From Dinoroseobacter shibae DFL 12 = DSM 16493 (GTDB lineage: Bacteria; Pseudomonadota; Alphaproteobacteria; Rhodobacterales; Rhodobacteraceae): DNA of 64,000 nucleotides. Numbering within the stretch: position 1 is the stretch's first letter; each line of letters opens with the position of its first letter. Where the stretch lies: positions 1,922,001-1,986,000 of the forward strand of contig NC_009952.1 in assembly GCF_000018145.1 (NCBI RefSeq). Direction: 5' to 3'. The notes beneath the pieces were generated by a model that was not told where the DNA came from, did not search any database, and saw only the letters and a list, made by a program, of their open reading frames with translations. The position numbers and the translations under genes are program-made. Shown piece by piece: positions 54,442 through 62,954 of the stretch.

Positions 54442-55851
54442 TCACCAGCCGATGCCGCGATAGGTCGCGATTTTCGGGCACTCGTCATAGAGACGCACCA
54501 CGTCGATGATGGGGGTCTGGAGGTCTTCGGAGGCCATCTGGACGATCTCCGAGTAGACCAGGTTGCGCTGTGTCACGATGATGGCGTCGGACCGCCGGGC
54601 GACCTCGCGCGGGTCATCCACCAGAAAACCGCGCAACTCGCCCGCAAGAGCGGCAAGGCCGGGGCTGCCGTGGCGGACATAGCCCAGCTGGCTTTCGATG
54701 GCGGTGTCGCGGGTGATGGCGGGGTCGTGGATCAGGATCTCGATGCCCTCGGCACGCAAGGCGGCGATCACTTCGAGGATCGGGCTTTCGCGGAGATCAT
54801 CTGTGCCGGGCTTGAAGGCGAGGCCGAGAATTCCGATCCGCCTCGCGCCGGTGTCGCGCGCGAGGCGGATGGCGCTGTCGATCTGGGCACGGTTGGACGC
54901 GCCGAGGTTCTCGATCATCGGCAGGCAGACGCCCTGGGCCTTGGCGATATGGGCGACCGCGCGGACCTCCTTGGGCAGGCAAGAGCCGCCATAGGCGAAA
55001 CCGGGCTTGAGGTAATAGGGTGAAAGATTAAGCTTGGTATCGCGGCAGAAGACATCCATCACCGCGTGGCTGTCCACCTCAAGAGACTTCGCCAAGCGCC
55101 CGACTTCGTTGGCAAAACATACCTTGGTTGCATGCCATACATTGTCGACGTATTTCACCATCTCGGCGGTCTCGATCGAGGTCAGGATCGGCGCCTCGTC
55201 TACCGGCGCGTAGATCCGGCGCAACACATCCGCCGTCTGGTCGCAGGTCGCGCCGATGACCGTCTTGGGCGGCGCGTAGAAATCCGCCACCGCCACGCCT
55301 TCGCGCAGGAACTCGGGGTTGAAGGCAACCCCGAAATCCATGCCCAGTTTCTTGCCGGAGAGCTCTTCCAGGATCGGTGTCATCACCTTCATCGTGGTCC
55401 CCGGCGGGATCGAGCAGCGCATCACGAAGACGTGGAACCCCGGTTTTACCTTCAAGCCTTCGGCCATGGAGCGCGCTGCGGCCTCGATGAACCGGTAGTC
55501 GCAGCCGCCGTCCGGCGCGGTCGGTGTGCCCACGGATACGAAGGTCACATCGGTGTCCCGTACCGCCCCGGCAAGGTCGTCCGTAGCCGTGATCAACCCC
55601 TTGCAAACCCCCTGCTGCAGAAGGCTGCCAAGATCCCTTTCGTGGATCGGGGCACGGCCTGCGGCGATGTCGGCCACCTTGGCCAGGTCGATATCCACGC
55701 CCACGACCTCGTGCCCGAGGCTGGACAGGCAGGCGGTCGAGACCGCCCCTACATAGCCCAAGCCAACCACGGAAATGGCCGCTTTCGGCGGGACGGGTTG
55801 CGCAGCGACAAGGCCTGCACGGGCGCGATCGAACGCGGCGATATCCAACAT
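54442..55851 (-). CDS. algD: GDP-mannose 6-dehydrogenase
   Basis: AlgD oxidises GDP-mannose to GDP-mannuronate, the committed step of alginate synthesis. The 469-aa protein has NAD motif VVGLGYVGAVSTACLSSLGH at about residue 28, the central Lys region EMVKYVDNVWHATKVCFANE and catalytic Cys291 in PGFAYGGSCLPKEVRA. PGFA(Y/F)GGSCLPK(E/D)VRA is closer to AlgD than to UDP-glucose dehydrogenases. The first 25 residues are an extension relative to Pseudomonas AlgD. The promoter lies in the AT-rich 216 bases before 56068; RTX follows downstream. Confidence 0.88.
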   Translation of the reverse strand: MLDIAAFDRARAGLVAAQPVPPKAAISVVGLGYVGAVSTACLSSLGHEVVGVDIDLAKVADIAAGRAPIHERDLGSLLQQGVCKGLITATDDLAGAVRDTDVTFVSVGTPTAPDGGCDYRFIEAAARSMAEGLKVKPGFHVFVMRCSIPPGTTMKVMTPILEELSGKKLGMDFGVAFNPEFLREGVAVADFYAPPKTVIGATCDQTADVLRRIYAPVDEAPILTSIETAEMVKYVDNVWHATKVCFANEVGRLAKSLEVDSHAVMDVFCRDTKLNLSPYYLKPGFAYGGSCLPKEVRAVAHIAKAQGVCLPMIENLGASNRAQIDSAIRLARDTGARRIGILGLAFKPGTDDLRESPILEVIAALRAEGIEILIHDPAITRDTAIESQLGYVRHGSPGLAALAGELRGFLVDDPREVARRSDAIIVTQRNLVYSEIVQMASEDLQTPIIDVVRLYDECPKIATYRGIGW

Positions 55852-56009
55852 GTGGGGACCCTTTTCTCAAGAACTCTGAAATGTCGTTGAGATGGTTCTA
55901 ATCTTCTGAAAATGATAAGTATTTCGACTGAATGGCTAGAAGCGGCGGCAAAAGGCGCCCCGCGATGTGCTTTCGGATAGGCCCGTATCGCCCATCGCGC
56001 GCAGACACG

Positions 56010-56045
56010 AAAAAAGCCCGCAGTGCCGGTGGGGCACCGCGGGCT
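56010..56045 (-). terminator. Terminator of the algA/manC transcript
   Basis: On the minus strand AGCCCGCGGTGCC (56045-56033) pairs with GGCACTGCGGGCT (56027-56015), 13 bases with one G-U pair, followed by a T tract (56015-56010). It ends the alg44-alg8-algA unit just after algA, so algD is transcribed separately. Confidence 0.92.
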
Positions 56046-56067
56046 GGGCCTGCATCCGTGAGTGGGG

Positions 56068-57498
56068 TCAGGCGACGTTTTGCTTGGGGGCGCGGGCGTA
56101 AACATCCTCGTAGCGGACGATGTCGTCCTCGCCAAGATACGCCCCCGACTGCACCTCGATCAGGTTCAGCGGCACCTTTCCGCGATTCTCCAGCCGGTGG
56201 ACCGCGCCGAGCGGGATGTAGACCGACTGGTTCTCGCTGATTAGCGAGACATCGCGGTCCACGGTCACATGGGCGCTGCCTTCGACAACGACCCAATGCT
56301 CCGCCCGGTGAAAATGGCTTTGCAGACTGAGCGCGGCCCCCGGCTTGACCATGATGCGCTTGACCTGGAACCGCTCGCCCAGGGACAGCGTCTCGAAATA
56401 GCCCCAGGGCCGGTGACAGCGGCGGAAGCTCTCGGCCTGGGAGGCGCCCTGCACCTTGAGGGCGGCGACCACCTCTTTCACCCGCTCGGAGTCGTCGAGA
56501 TTGGCCACGAGGATCGCATCATCGGTGGCGATGGCGGCGATGTTCTGCAGCCCCAGCCCGACCAGTCTGGTGCCGGGTGCGGTCGATTTGAGCAGACTGT
56601 TGCGGCAGTCGATCTGCAAGGCGCTGCCCTGCACCGTGTTACCCTCTGTGTCCTGGTCCGACGCGCCGTGCACCGACCGCCAGGAGCCCAGGTCGGTCCA
56701 GCCGCAGGAAACCGGGATCACCCGCAGGGCCTCGGCCGCCTCCATGATCGCGTAGTCGATGGAAATGTCCTCGCAGCGCGCGTAGGCCTGCGCACCGAGG
56801 CGATAGAAGCACAAGTCATCCTCGCCCGCGGCCATCGCCGCGCGCACAGGCATCACCAACCGCGGGGCCAGGCGTTCAAACGCATCGATTATGGTCCCAA
56901 CCTTGAACATGAAGATGCCCGCGTTCCAAAGGTGCCGCCCCGCCGCCAGAAGCTGCGCCGCCTGCGCCGCGTCAGGCTTTTCCACAAAGGACTTGAGAAC
57001 TTGCGGCTGACCGGGCACCGGCGTGCCCGACAACTCGAGATACCCGTAACCGGTCTCGGCCGCGATGGGCGTGACGCCGAAAGTCACCAGATGCCCCTCC
57101 TCTGCCGCCGCTTTCCCTGCGGCGACCGCATCGAGAAACGCGGCGCCGTCAGCGATCCGGTGATCCGAGGGGGAGACCAGCAGGACCGCGTCCGGCGTTG
57201 CCTCGTGGCGCAGGGCAGCCGCGAGGATCGCCGGCGCGGTGTTGCGGCCCGCAGGCTCCAGCAGGATGTCGGCGCCGGTAACCCCGGCATCGTCCAACTG
57301 CTCGGCGGTGATGAAGCGGAAATCGTCGCCGGTGATGATGGTCGGCGCGGCGAAGTGCGGGCCCTGCAGCCGGGCAAGCGTATCCTGGAACAGGCTGCGG
57401 GCACCGACCAGCTCGGTGAATTGCTTGGGGTAGCTCTTGCGCGAGGCAGGCCACAGGCGGCTGCCGGAGCCTCCGGCGAGGATGACGGGGATAATCAT
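56068..57498 (-). CDS. algA: Mannose-1-phosphate guanylyltransferase / mannose-6-phosphate isomerase
   Basis: A 476-aa bifunctional AlgA/ManC-type enzyme: nucleotidyltransferase (1-285) with ILAGGSGSRLWPASRKSYPK, FVEKPDAAQA and WTDLGSWRSV, then a cupin isomerase (350-470) with RPWGYFETLSLG, QSHFHRAEHWVVVEGSAHV and GAVHRLENRGKVPLNLIEVQ. It makes GDP-mannose for AlgD. It is the last gene of the minus-strand alg44-alg8-algA unit and ends at the terminator at 56010-56045. Also called manC. Confidence 0.93.
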   Translation of the reverse strand: MIIPVILAGGSGSRLWPASRKSYPKQFTELVGARSLFQDTLARLQGPHFAAPTIITGDDFRFITAEQLDDAGVTGADILLEPAGRNTAPAILAAALRHEATPDAVLLVSPSDHRIADGAAFLDAVAAGKAAAEEGHLVTFGVTPIAAETGYGYLELSGTPVPGQPQVLKSFVEKPDAAQAAQLLAAGRHLWNAGIFMFKVGTIIDAFERLAPRLVMPVRAAMAAGEDDLCFYRLGAQAYARCEDISIDYAIMEAAEALRVIPVSCGWTDLGSWRSVHGASDQDTEGNTVQGSALQIDCRNSLLKSTAPGTRLVGLGLQNIAAIATDDAILVANLDDSERVKEVVAALKVQGASQAESFRRCHRPWGYFETLSLGERFQVKRIMVKPGAALSLQSHFHRAEHWVVVEGSAHVTVDRDVSLISENQSVYIPLGAVHRLENRGKVPLNLIEVQSGAYLGEDDIVRYEDVYARAPKQNVA

Positions 57499-57616
57499 GA
57501 CGCAACTCCAATCTTTAACATTGCCCGGAGCTTAGGGGCTGCGCGCGCACGACGCGTCTGTGCGCAAGGATCGGGACCGCGCGCTTCCGAGAGGCGCGCT
57601 ATCCCAACGGATAGGC

Positions 57617-59209
57617 TCACAACCAGACAGGGGTCGGCAGCAGACCGATATAGATCGCCAGCCCCGTCACGAAACTCGCCACGGCAATGATCAGCTGCGC
57701 CTTGGCGGTCCAGTTCTGCGCCCGCGCCACCAGCCCCCCGCCCCCACCGGCGGATTGGTTGCCTCGGTTCGACCATTTCTGCTTGGACAGATGGAAGATC
57801 ATGAAGATCTTCACCGATGCGTTGATGACCTGGTTGAAATACAGGATGAAGGGCCAGGACAAATCGACCGTGCGGCTGTAGCGGAACAGGAACAGGCACA
57901 GCACGATCCGGCTGAAAACCACCCAGATCAGCGCGCTCCAGAGATAGAGCGGATCGACGAACGCCGCGAGGATGGCCAGCGTCGGGCTGACCATCATGGT
58001 CCACATGGCGATGCGTTGATCGACGATGCACCACCAAATGAACGGTTTGACCCGCCGCGGGCCCAGCGCGATGGCCCGACTGCCGTTGCGGAGCATGTTG
58101 CCCGACCAGCGGCGGAAATTCTGGATCATCCGCTCCAGCCCGTTTTCCTTGATCACCTCGATGGTGAAGACCGTGGCGTCGGGGACATAGGTCATTTTCG
58201 ATCCGCGGGTCAGCATATGGTACCAGGTCGACTTGTCATCGCCCGACAGAAACCGGAACCGCCCCCAGAGCCAGTGGTCGAGATGATCCGCCTCGATCGT
58301 GCGAATGAACCGCTCGCTGAGCATGTGCTGGGCCCGGAACACGCTCATCCGCCCGGTCAGGGTGAGCACCTTGTCGGACATCGCGTGGCTCTGCATGGCC
58401 AGACGCCGCTGCGCGAATCGCATATCGAGCCAGTTGGCGATCCATTTCGGGCCGTAACAGATCACTTCTTCATCGGTGGTCAGCGCCTGCAACTCGGGAT
58501 CGGCGCCGAACATCGACAGGGTCTTTTCCAGAACGTCCTGCCCATAGAGCGCATCCCCGTCCATGAAGATCACCAGATCGTCCGGGTGGACCCCGTTGCG
58601 GTTGATCGCCCGCAGGATCAGCCCGATCGCCATCCGCTTGCCCGGCTGGTTCTGCCGGATGAAGACCAGTTCAGCCAGATCATCAGAGATGTCCTGGGCA
58701 TGGGTTTCCACGAACGACCGGATGATGAGCTCGTCATAGGCCGAGCCGGTCCCGATATAGAGGGTCGTGGGAATGCGCTCGCGCCGGATCTGGCCCAGGA
58801 TCGAGCCGATCACGCGTTTGGTGATCGCAGGTTCCTCGAAATACGTCGTCATCTGGATGTGCAGCCGCCGGGGCCGCCACCCCGCCTGCCACACGCAATT
58901 GGCCCGGGCGCGCATGCCGGGCCATTTGACGCGGCGATAGATCTCGGCCCGTACCGCATGGGTGAACCACCATCCGAAGCGCCAGGTCCCGAGGGCTCCG
59001 ATCACCAGCGTGATTTGCAGAACATCGGGCTGGAAGAACCGGTTCTGGGTACTGACCAGAAGATAGAAGAGCCCCGTCAGCGCCACCGCCAGCAAGAAGA
59101 TCTGCCTTGCCTGCCACTTGGCCAGGCCGCGCCGGGGTGGGCCCTGGAAGCCGCGCAAACGGCGGGTCAGGTCCTTGCCGAAGGCGTAGTCATTTTCAGG
59201 GGCGGACAT
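57617..59209 (-). CDS. alg8: Alginate polymerase catalytic subunit Alg8 (GT2)
   Basis: A 530-aa membrane glycosyltransferase that joins mannuronate from GDP-mannuronate at the inner membrane. Two N-terminal helices are followed by a GT2 domain with the DxD motif FMDGDALYG near 217, LTGRMSVFRAQHM, the acceptor Asp-type EADHLDHWLWGRFRFLSGDD and the processivity motif QNFRRW at 363-368. Four further helices follow. The length and motif order match Alg8. The ATG at 59209 overlaps the alg44 end by 14 bases; the longer frame upstream is alg44 sequence in another frame. Confidence 0.9.
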   Translation of the reverse strand: MSAPENDYAFGKDLTRRLRGFQGPPRRGLAKWQARQIFLLAVALTGLFYLLVSTQNRFFQPDVLQITLVIGALGTWRFGWWFTHAVRAEIYRRVKWPGMRARANCVWQAGWRPRRLHIQMTTYFEEPAITKRVIGSILGQIRRERIPTTLYIGTGSAYDELIIRSFVETHAQDISDDLAELVFIRQNQPGKRMAIGLILRAINRNGVHPDDLVIFMDGDALYGQDVLEKTLSMFGADPELQALTTDEEVICYGPKWIANWLDMRFAQRRLAMQSHAMSDKVLTLTGRMSVFRAQHMLSERFIRTIEADHLDHWLWGRFRFLSGDDKSTWYHMLTRGSKMTYVPDATVFTIEVIKENGLERMIQNFRRWSGNMLRNGSRAIALGPRRVKPFIWWCIVDQRIAMWTMMVSPTLAILAAFVDPLYLWSALIWVVFSRIVLCLFLFRYSRTVDLSWPFILYFNQVINASVKIFMIFHLSKQKWSNRGNQSAGGGGGLVARAQNWTAKAQLIIAVASFVTGLAIYIGLLPTPVWL

Positions 59210-60602
59210 CGAACAGGTCTTGCAGGGCAGTGACCCAGGGCAGGTTGCGGTCCAGCGACAGGTCCATGGGCGCGCCCGGGCGCAACAGCTCCGGCGCCTC
59301 GCTCGCGACCCAATCCGCCGGCAGCACCAGGACGCGCAGCCCGAACGCGCCGCCCCGGTCCGGGTGCGCCATGGCGACCACCTCCTGCACGGTGCCGCGG
59401 ATCTGGCGCGTTTGGCCGCCCGAGATCGCCACCATGCGCGCGCCCATGCCGGGATAGACCGCCGCCGCCATCGCCTCGTCGAGCCACCCGACCACATGGC
59501 GCGGCCCTTCGGCCTCGACGGTCACGGCGACATCGCCGCGGGACAGGAACTGATCCTCGAAAATCGCCATCTCATTGACCACACCATCGGCCATGGCCAC
59601 GATATCGGCCGCGCCCGCGATGCTCTTCTCGGCGCTGAGTGCGCGCTTCAGGGCGGCGATTTCGCTCTTCTGGTCGCGCAGGGTTTCCATCAGATAGGCG
59701 TGCTGGCCATGAAAATCGTCCGGCGCCTGGGACACCCCCGCGTCGAACATCTGCAGACCGTGTAGCGCCTGCCGTACCGCGCGCAGGTCGTAACCGCCGA
59801 GGAAATCCGCAGGTCTGCGCGCCGCGATGGCCCGGGCCAGTGCCTCCTCAAGAGGGCGGCGGGCATCGGCCTTCCCTTCGGCATGGAGCGCGAGCGCCGC
59901 GCGGGTGCGGCTGGCCCGTGCCTCGGCCAGCCGCAGATCGGCGCGAATATCGGTCAGGACGGCCTTGTGCCCGGGGCTCGACAGCACCACCAGGGTCTGG
60001 CCTTGCCGGACGCGGTCGCCGGGCTTGACCCGGATCTCGTCCACATACGCCCCCGTGGGTGCGGGATGGACCACAAGCTCGGCCACCACGCGGGCCTGCC
60101 CCACATCGATGCTGCTGAGCCGCGCCCAGATCTGTTGGCCGAGTACCCCGAAGACCAGAAGCCCGATCACCCCATAGAACAGGACGTTCCAAACCGCCCG
60201 CAAGGCGCGCGGGGTCGTTCCGCGGACTGCCTCTGTCTGCTCTTCCTCGGTCTCTCCCATCGGGACGAGATCAACGGGCGTGTCGAGACTGGTGATCACC
60301 TCTTCGGTGCTGGCCATGCGACCCGACAGGATCGAGCGGTAGAACACCGCCAATGTTTCGCGCTGCCGCCCGCTCAAGCCGTCGAACAGGAGCGCGCGGG
60401 GCCCGTCGCCGCGCCGGAACTTCACCGGGAACCGGATATCGACACCCTGGAACGGAATGGACAACTGGCCCTGGCTCGGCAACACGTCGCTGTCTCCGGG
60501 AAATTCCAGCCCGCTCAACGACCAGGCGTCCACGGTCACCACGTCCCCGGTCACCAGCTCCAGGCCCAGCGGGGCGCGGACCTGGAAGGACAGGTCTGAC
60601 AT
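59196..60602 (-). CDS. alg44: Alg44-like PilZ/HlyD alginate co-polymerase
   Basis: A 468-aa protein with the Alg44 order: N-terminal PilZ-like domain (1-115), one membrane helix (about 160-182; LFYGVIGLLVFGVLGQQIWA) and a periplasmic HlyD-like arm (LVVHPAPTGAYVDEIRVKPG...GQTLVVL). In Pseudomonas the PilZ domain must bind c-di-GMP through RxxxR and [D/N]xSxxG. Here only one Arg remains (QVRAP) and the second motif reads AWSLSG with Ala in the Asp position, so c-di-GMP control is probably lost or different. The ATG at 60602 is chosen for the PilZ start. Divergent from algC. Confidence 0.85.
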   Translation of the reverse strand: MSDLSFQVRAPLGLELVTGDVVTVDAWSLSGLEFPGDSDVLPSQGQLSIPFQGVDIRFPVKFRRGDGPRALLFDGLSGRQRETLAVFYRSILSGRMASTEEVITSLDTPVDLVPMGETEEEQTEAVRGTTPRALRAVWNVLFYGVIGLLVFGVLGQQIWARLSSIDVGQARVVAELVVHPAPTGAYVDEIRVKPGDRVRQGQTLVVLSSPGHKAVLTDIRADLRLAEARASRTRAALALHAEGKADARRPLEEALARAIAARRPADFLGGYDLRAVRQALHGLQMFDAGVSQAPDDFHGQHAYLMETLRDQKSEIAALKRALSAEKSIAGAADIVAMADGVVNEMAIFEDQFLSRGDVAVTVEAEGPRHVVGWLDEAMAAAVYPGMGARMVAISGGQTRQIRGTVQEVVAMAHPDRGGAFGLRVLVLPADWVASEAPELLRPGAPMDLSLDRNLPWVTALQDLFDVRP

Positions 60603-60817
60603 GGGTCTTTCGTGACGAATTTTCACCGAACAAGGCCTTGCAAACTGGAACTGATCGCGTCCTATCATCTGAACTTGCCGCAGGCTGCGCCGCCGCCGTA
60701 TATTCGCCGTCTCGAAAGTATAGGCGCCCGGCATCGGCATAGAGCGGGTCGAAGGGGGTTCCCTAGGGGGCCTCCCGGGCCCTATGACCGGCGACAGTTC
60801 GAGAGGAGTACGAGTCG
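60603..60817. promoter_or_regulatory. Divergent promoter region between alg44 and algC
   Basis: 215 bases between two divergent starts must contain both promoters of the polysaccharide cluster. It includes a GC-palindromic patch (CCCTAGGGGGCCTCCCGGGC, 60762-60781) and a GAGAGGAG ribosome site (60799-60806) for algC. I could not identify a known regulator site. Confidence 0.5.
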
Positions 60818-62188
60818 ATGAGCAAACTGGCGTGTTTCAAGGCCTATGACGTGCGTGGCCGGATCGGCGACACCCTCGATACCGAGATCGCCCAAGATGT
60901 CGGGCGCGCGGTGGCCGAGGTGCTGGGTGCGCGGTGCGTCGTGGTGGGCCGGGATATCCGCGACAGCTCACCCGCCCTGTGCGAGGCACTCGGCGCGGGC
61001 CTCCGCGCGGCGGGCGCGGATGTGCGCGACATCGGGCTCTGCGGCACCGAAGAGGTGTATTTCGCCACCGACCACCTGGACGCCTGCGCCGGTGTGATGG
61101 TCACCGCCTCGCACAACCCCATCGACTATAACGGGTTCAAGATCGTCGGTCGCGGGGCACGTCCCCTGCCCGACGCGCAATTCCGCGCGATCGAACGGCT
61201 CGCGGCAACGCGCGCCTTCGCGGCCCCGACCGCGCAATCCGGCACGCACCTGGAGGCGGACACGCGCGCCGCCTATGTCGCGCGGGTCTGCAGTTTCGTC
61301 GATCCCGCCGCGCTCGGGCCGGTCCACGTGGTCGCGAATGCGGGCAATGGCTGTGCCGGTTCGACCTTCGACGCGGTGATCGCCGCTCTCGAAGCCGGGG
61401 GCGCGAAAATTGAGGTCACACGGCTGCACCACGCACCGGACGCGCGGTTTCCCAACGGCATCCCCAACCCGCTCTTGCCCGAGAACCAGCCCGCGACCTC
61501 CGCGGCGATCACACGGGCCGGGGCCGATCTGGGCATCGCCTGGGACGGAGATTTCGACCGCTGCTTCTTTTTCGACGAGACCGGTGCCTTCATCCCGGGC
61601 GAGTTCGTGGTCGGCCTGCTGGCCGAGGCGATCCTGGAGCAGACCCCGGGCGCAAGTATCGTCTACGACCCCCGGGTGGTGTGGAACACACGCCGGATCG
61701 TCGAGGCCGCTGGCGGCGCCGCGGTGCTGTCGAAGACGGGTCATGTGCTCGTGAAGGACACGATGCGCCGCAACGACGCGGCCTATGGCGGCGAGATGTC
61801 CGCGCATCACTATTTCCGGGATTTCATGTTCTGCGACAGCGGCATGATCCCCTGGCTGCTGATGCTGGAGCGGCTGTCAAAGAGCGGGCGTCCGCTTTCT
61901 GCGGCCGTGGCGGAGATGCGGCGTCGCCACCCCTCCTCGGGGGAGATCAACTTCCGGGTCTCGGACGCGGCCCGGGTGATGGCCACCCTCCGGCAGCATT
62001 ACGCGGACAGCGCCGAACACATCGATACCCTCGACGGTGTGAGCATGGAGTTTGCCGATTGGCGTTTCAACCTGCGCGCCTCGAACACCGAGCCGCTGCT
62101 GCGCCTGAATGTCGAGACGCTTGAAAGTGCGGCGCTGCTCGACCGGCGCGTCGGTGAGATCAGATCCATGATCGAAGCCGCCGCCTGA
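60818..62188 (+). CDS. algC: Phosphomannomutase / phosphoglucomutase (AlgC-like)
   Basis: A 456-aa alpha-D-phosphohexomutase converting mannose-6-P to mannose-1-P. It has the phosphoserine loop TASHNPIDYNGFK (Ser98), the Mg loop DGDFDRC (243-249), the sugar-binding loop GEMSAHH (325-331) and the phosphate loop RASNTEPLLR near the end. Its place beside the alginate genes supplies mannose-1-P to AlgA. ManB is an equivalent name. Confidence 0.92.
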   Translation: MSKLACFKAYDVRGRIGDTLDTEIAQDVGRAVAEVLGARCVVVGRDIRDSSPALCEALGAGLRAAGADVRDIGLCGTEEVYFATDHLDACAGVMVTASHNPIDYNGFKIVGRGARPLPDAQFRAIERLAATRAFAAPTAQSGTHLEADTRAAYVARVCSFVDPAALGPVHVVANAGNGCAGSTFDAVIAALEAGGAKIEVTRLHHAPDARFPNGIPNPLLPENQPATSAAITRAGADLGIAWDGDFDRCFFFDETGAFIPGEFVVGLLAEAILEQTPGASIVYDPRVVWNTRRIVEAAGGAAVLSKTGHVLVKDTMRRNDAAYGGEMSAHHYFRDFMFCDSGMIPWLLMLERLSKSGRPLSAAVAEMRRRHPSSGEINFRVSDAARVMATLRQHYADSAEHIDTLDGVSMEFADWRFNLRASNTEPLLRLNVETLESAALLDRRVGEIRSMIEAAA

Positions 62189-62200
62189 CGCAGCCGCCCA

Positions 62201-62244
62201 CGCAAAGTCGTGAACGCCCGGCGCATCCCGCCGGGCGCTTTGCG
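62201..62244 (+). terminator. Hairpin after algC (weak terminator or attenuator)
   Basis: An inner perfect 9-base stem, CGCCCGGCG (62215-62223) with CGCCGGGCG (62229-62237), is extended by an outer 7-base stem, CGCAAAG (62201-62207) with CTTTGCG (62238-62244). The T run is short, so readthrough into algF is likely. Confidence 0.55.
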
Positions 62245-62362
62245 TTCCGTTGTCCGTCCTGACCGAACGCGGCGCGGCTTAGCCTTCGGAGCGCCGGGCA
62301 TATACCTTTGCGCCCCCGCAGGGCGCGCGGGCTCCGATATCCGGAGCGCAAAGGAGCCCATC

Positions 62363-62953
62363 ATGCCAGTTCGCACATTTCCCAGTTTCACCGCGCTCAC
62401 AGTCTTGCTCGCAGCCGCCGGGTCCGCATGGGCCGGGGACAACACGCTTTACGACGCCCCGCCACCCGATGACGCGGCCTTCCTGCGCTGGATCGAGCCT
62501 GCCGCGGCGCCCGTGGTGCTTGGCGTGTCCGACCTCGGGCAGGACGGCGATGCCTTCCACCCGGTGTCCGCGGCCCGCACCGACGGGGCCCGCGCGGGCG
62601 TGTTCTACACCGCCGCCATGGGCGCCAACGGCGAGGTTGTCCTCATCGAGGAACCCGCGCGCGCGGACAGAACCAAGGTCCTGCTGACGCTGGTAAACCT
62701 GTCGGAAGACACCGTGCGCCTCGTGCTGCCGGACCAAGAGGTCGCGGTGGTCGGTGACACAAGCATCAACAGTGCAGCCTCCCGGGCGGTCAACCCGGTG
62801 GCCGTCACGCTCGAAGTGGAGACCGCCGACGGCCGCAGCCTTGGTGCCTTCGAGGTGTCTTTGCGCCGCGGGCAGAACCTGACCTTCGTGGCCCGCCCGG
62901 ACGGGGCCGACCTGATCGAGAACCGGTTCGGCGCGACACTCGGCGGGTCGTGA
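62363..62953 (+). CDS. algF: AlgF-like alginate O-acetylation protein
   Basis: A 196-aa periplasmic protein with a signal peptide (AAAGSAWAGD) followed by LYDAPPPDDAAFLRWIEPAA, the AlgF opening in which two beta-sandwich domains start. AlgF assists AlgI/AlgJ/AlgX in acetylating alginate in the periplasm. It lies 1 base before algI. Overall similarity is modest, but the neighbour and the opening motif support the assignment. AAAGGAG (62350-62356) precedes the ATG. Confidence 0.72.
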   Translation: MPVRTFPSFTALTVLLAAAGSAWAGDNTLYDAPPPDDAAFLRWIEPAAAPVVLGVSDLGQDGDAFHPVSAARTDGARAGVFYTAAMGANGEVVLIEEPARADRTKVLLTLVNLSEDTVRLVLPDQEVAVVGDTSINSAASRAVNPVAVTLEVETADGRSLGAFEVSLRRGQNLTFVARPDGADLIENRFGATLGGS

Positions 62954-62954
62954 G

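Noticed and set aside
60603-60740. Extension of alg44 by 46 residues to a start at 60740
   Set aside because: The PilZ-like domain starts with MSDLSFQVRAP at 60602. The added residues show no match to other Alg44 proteins and would occupy most of the divergent promoter.
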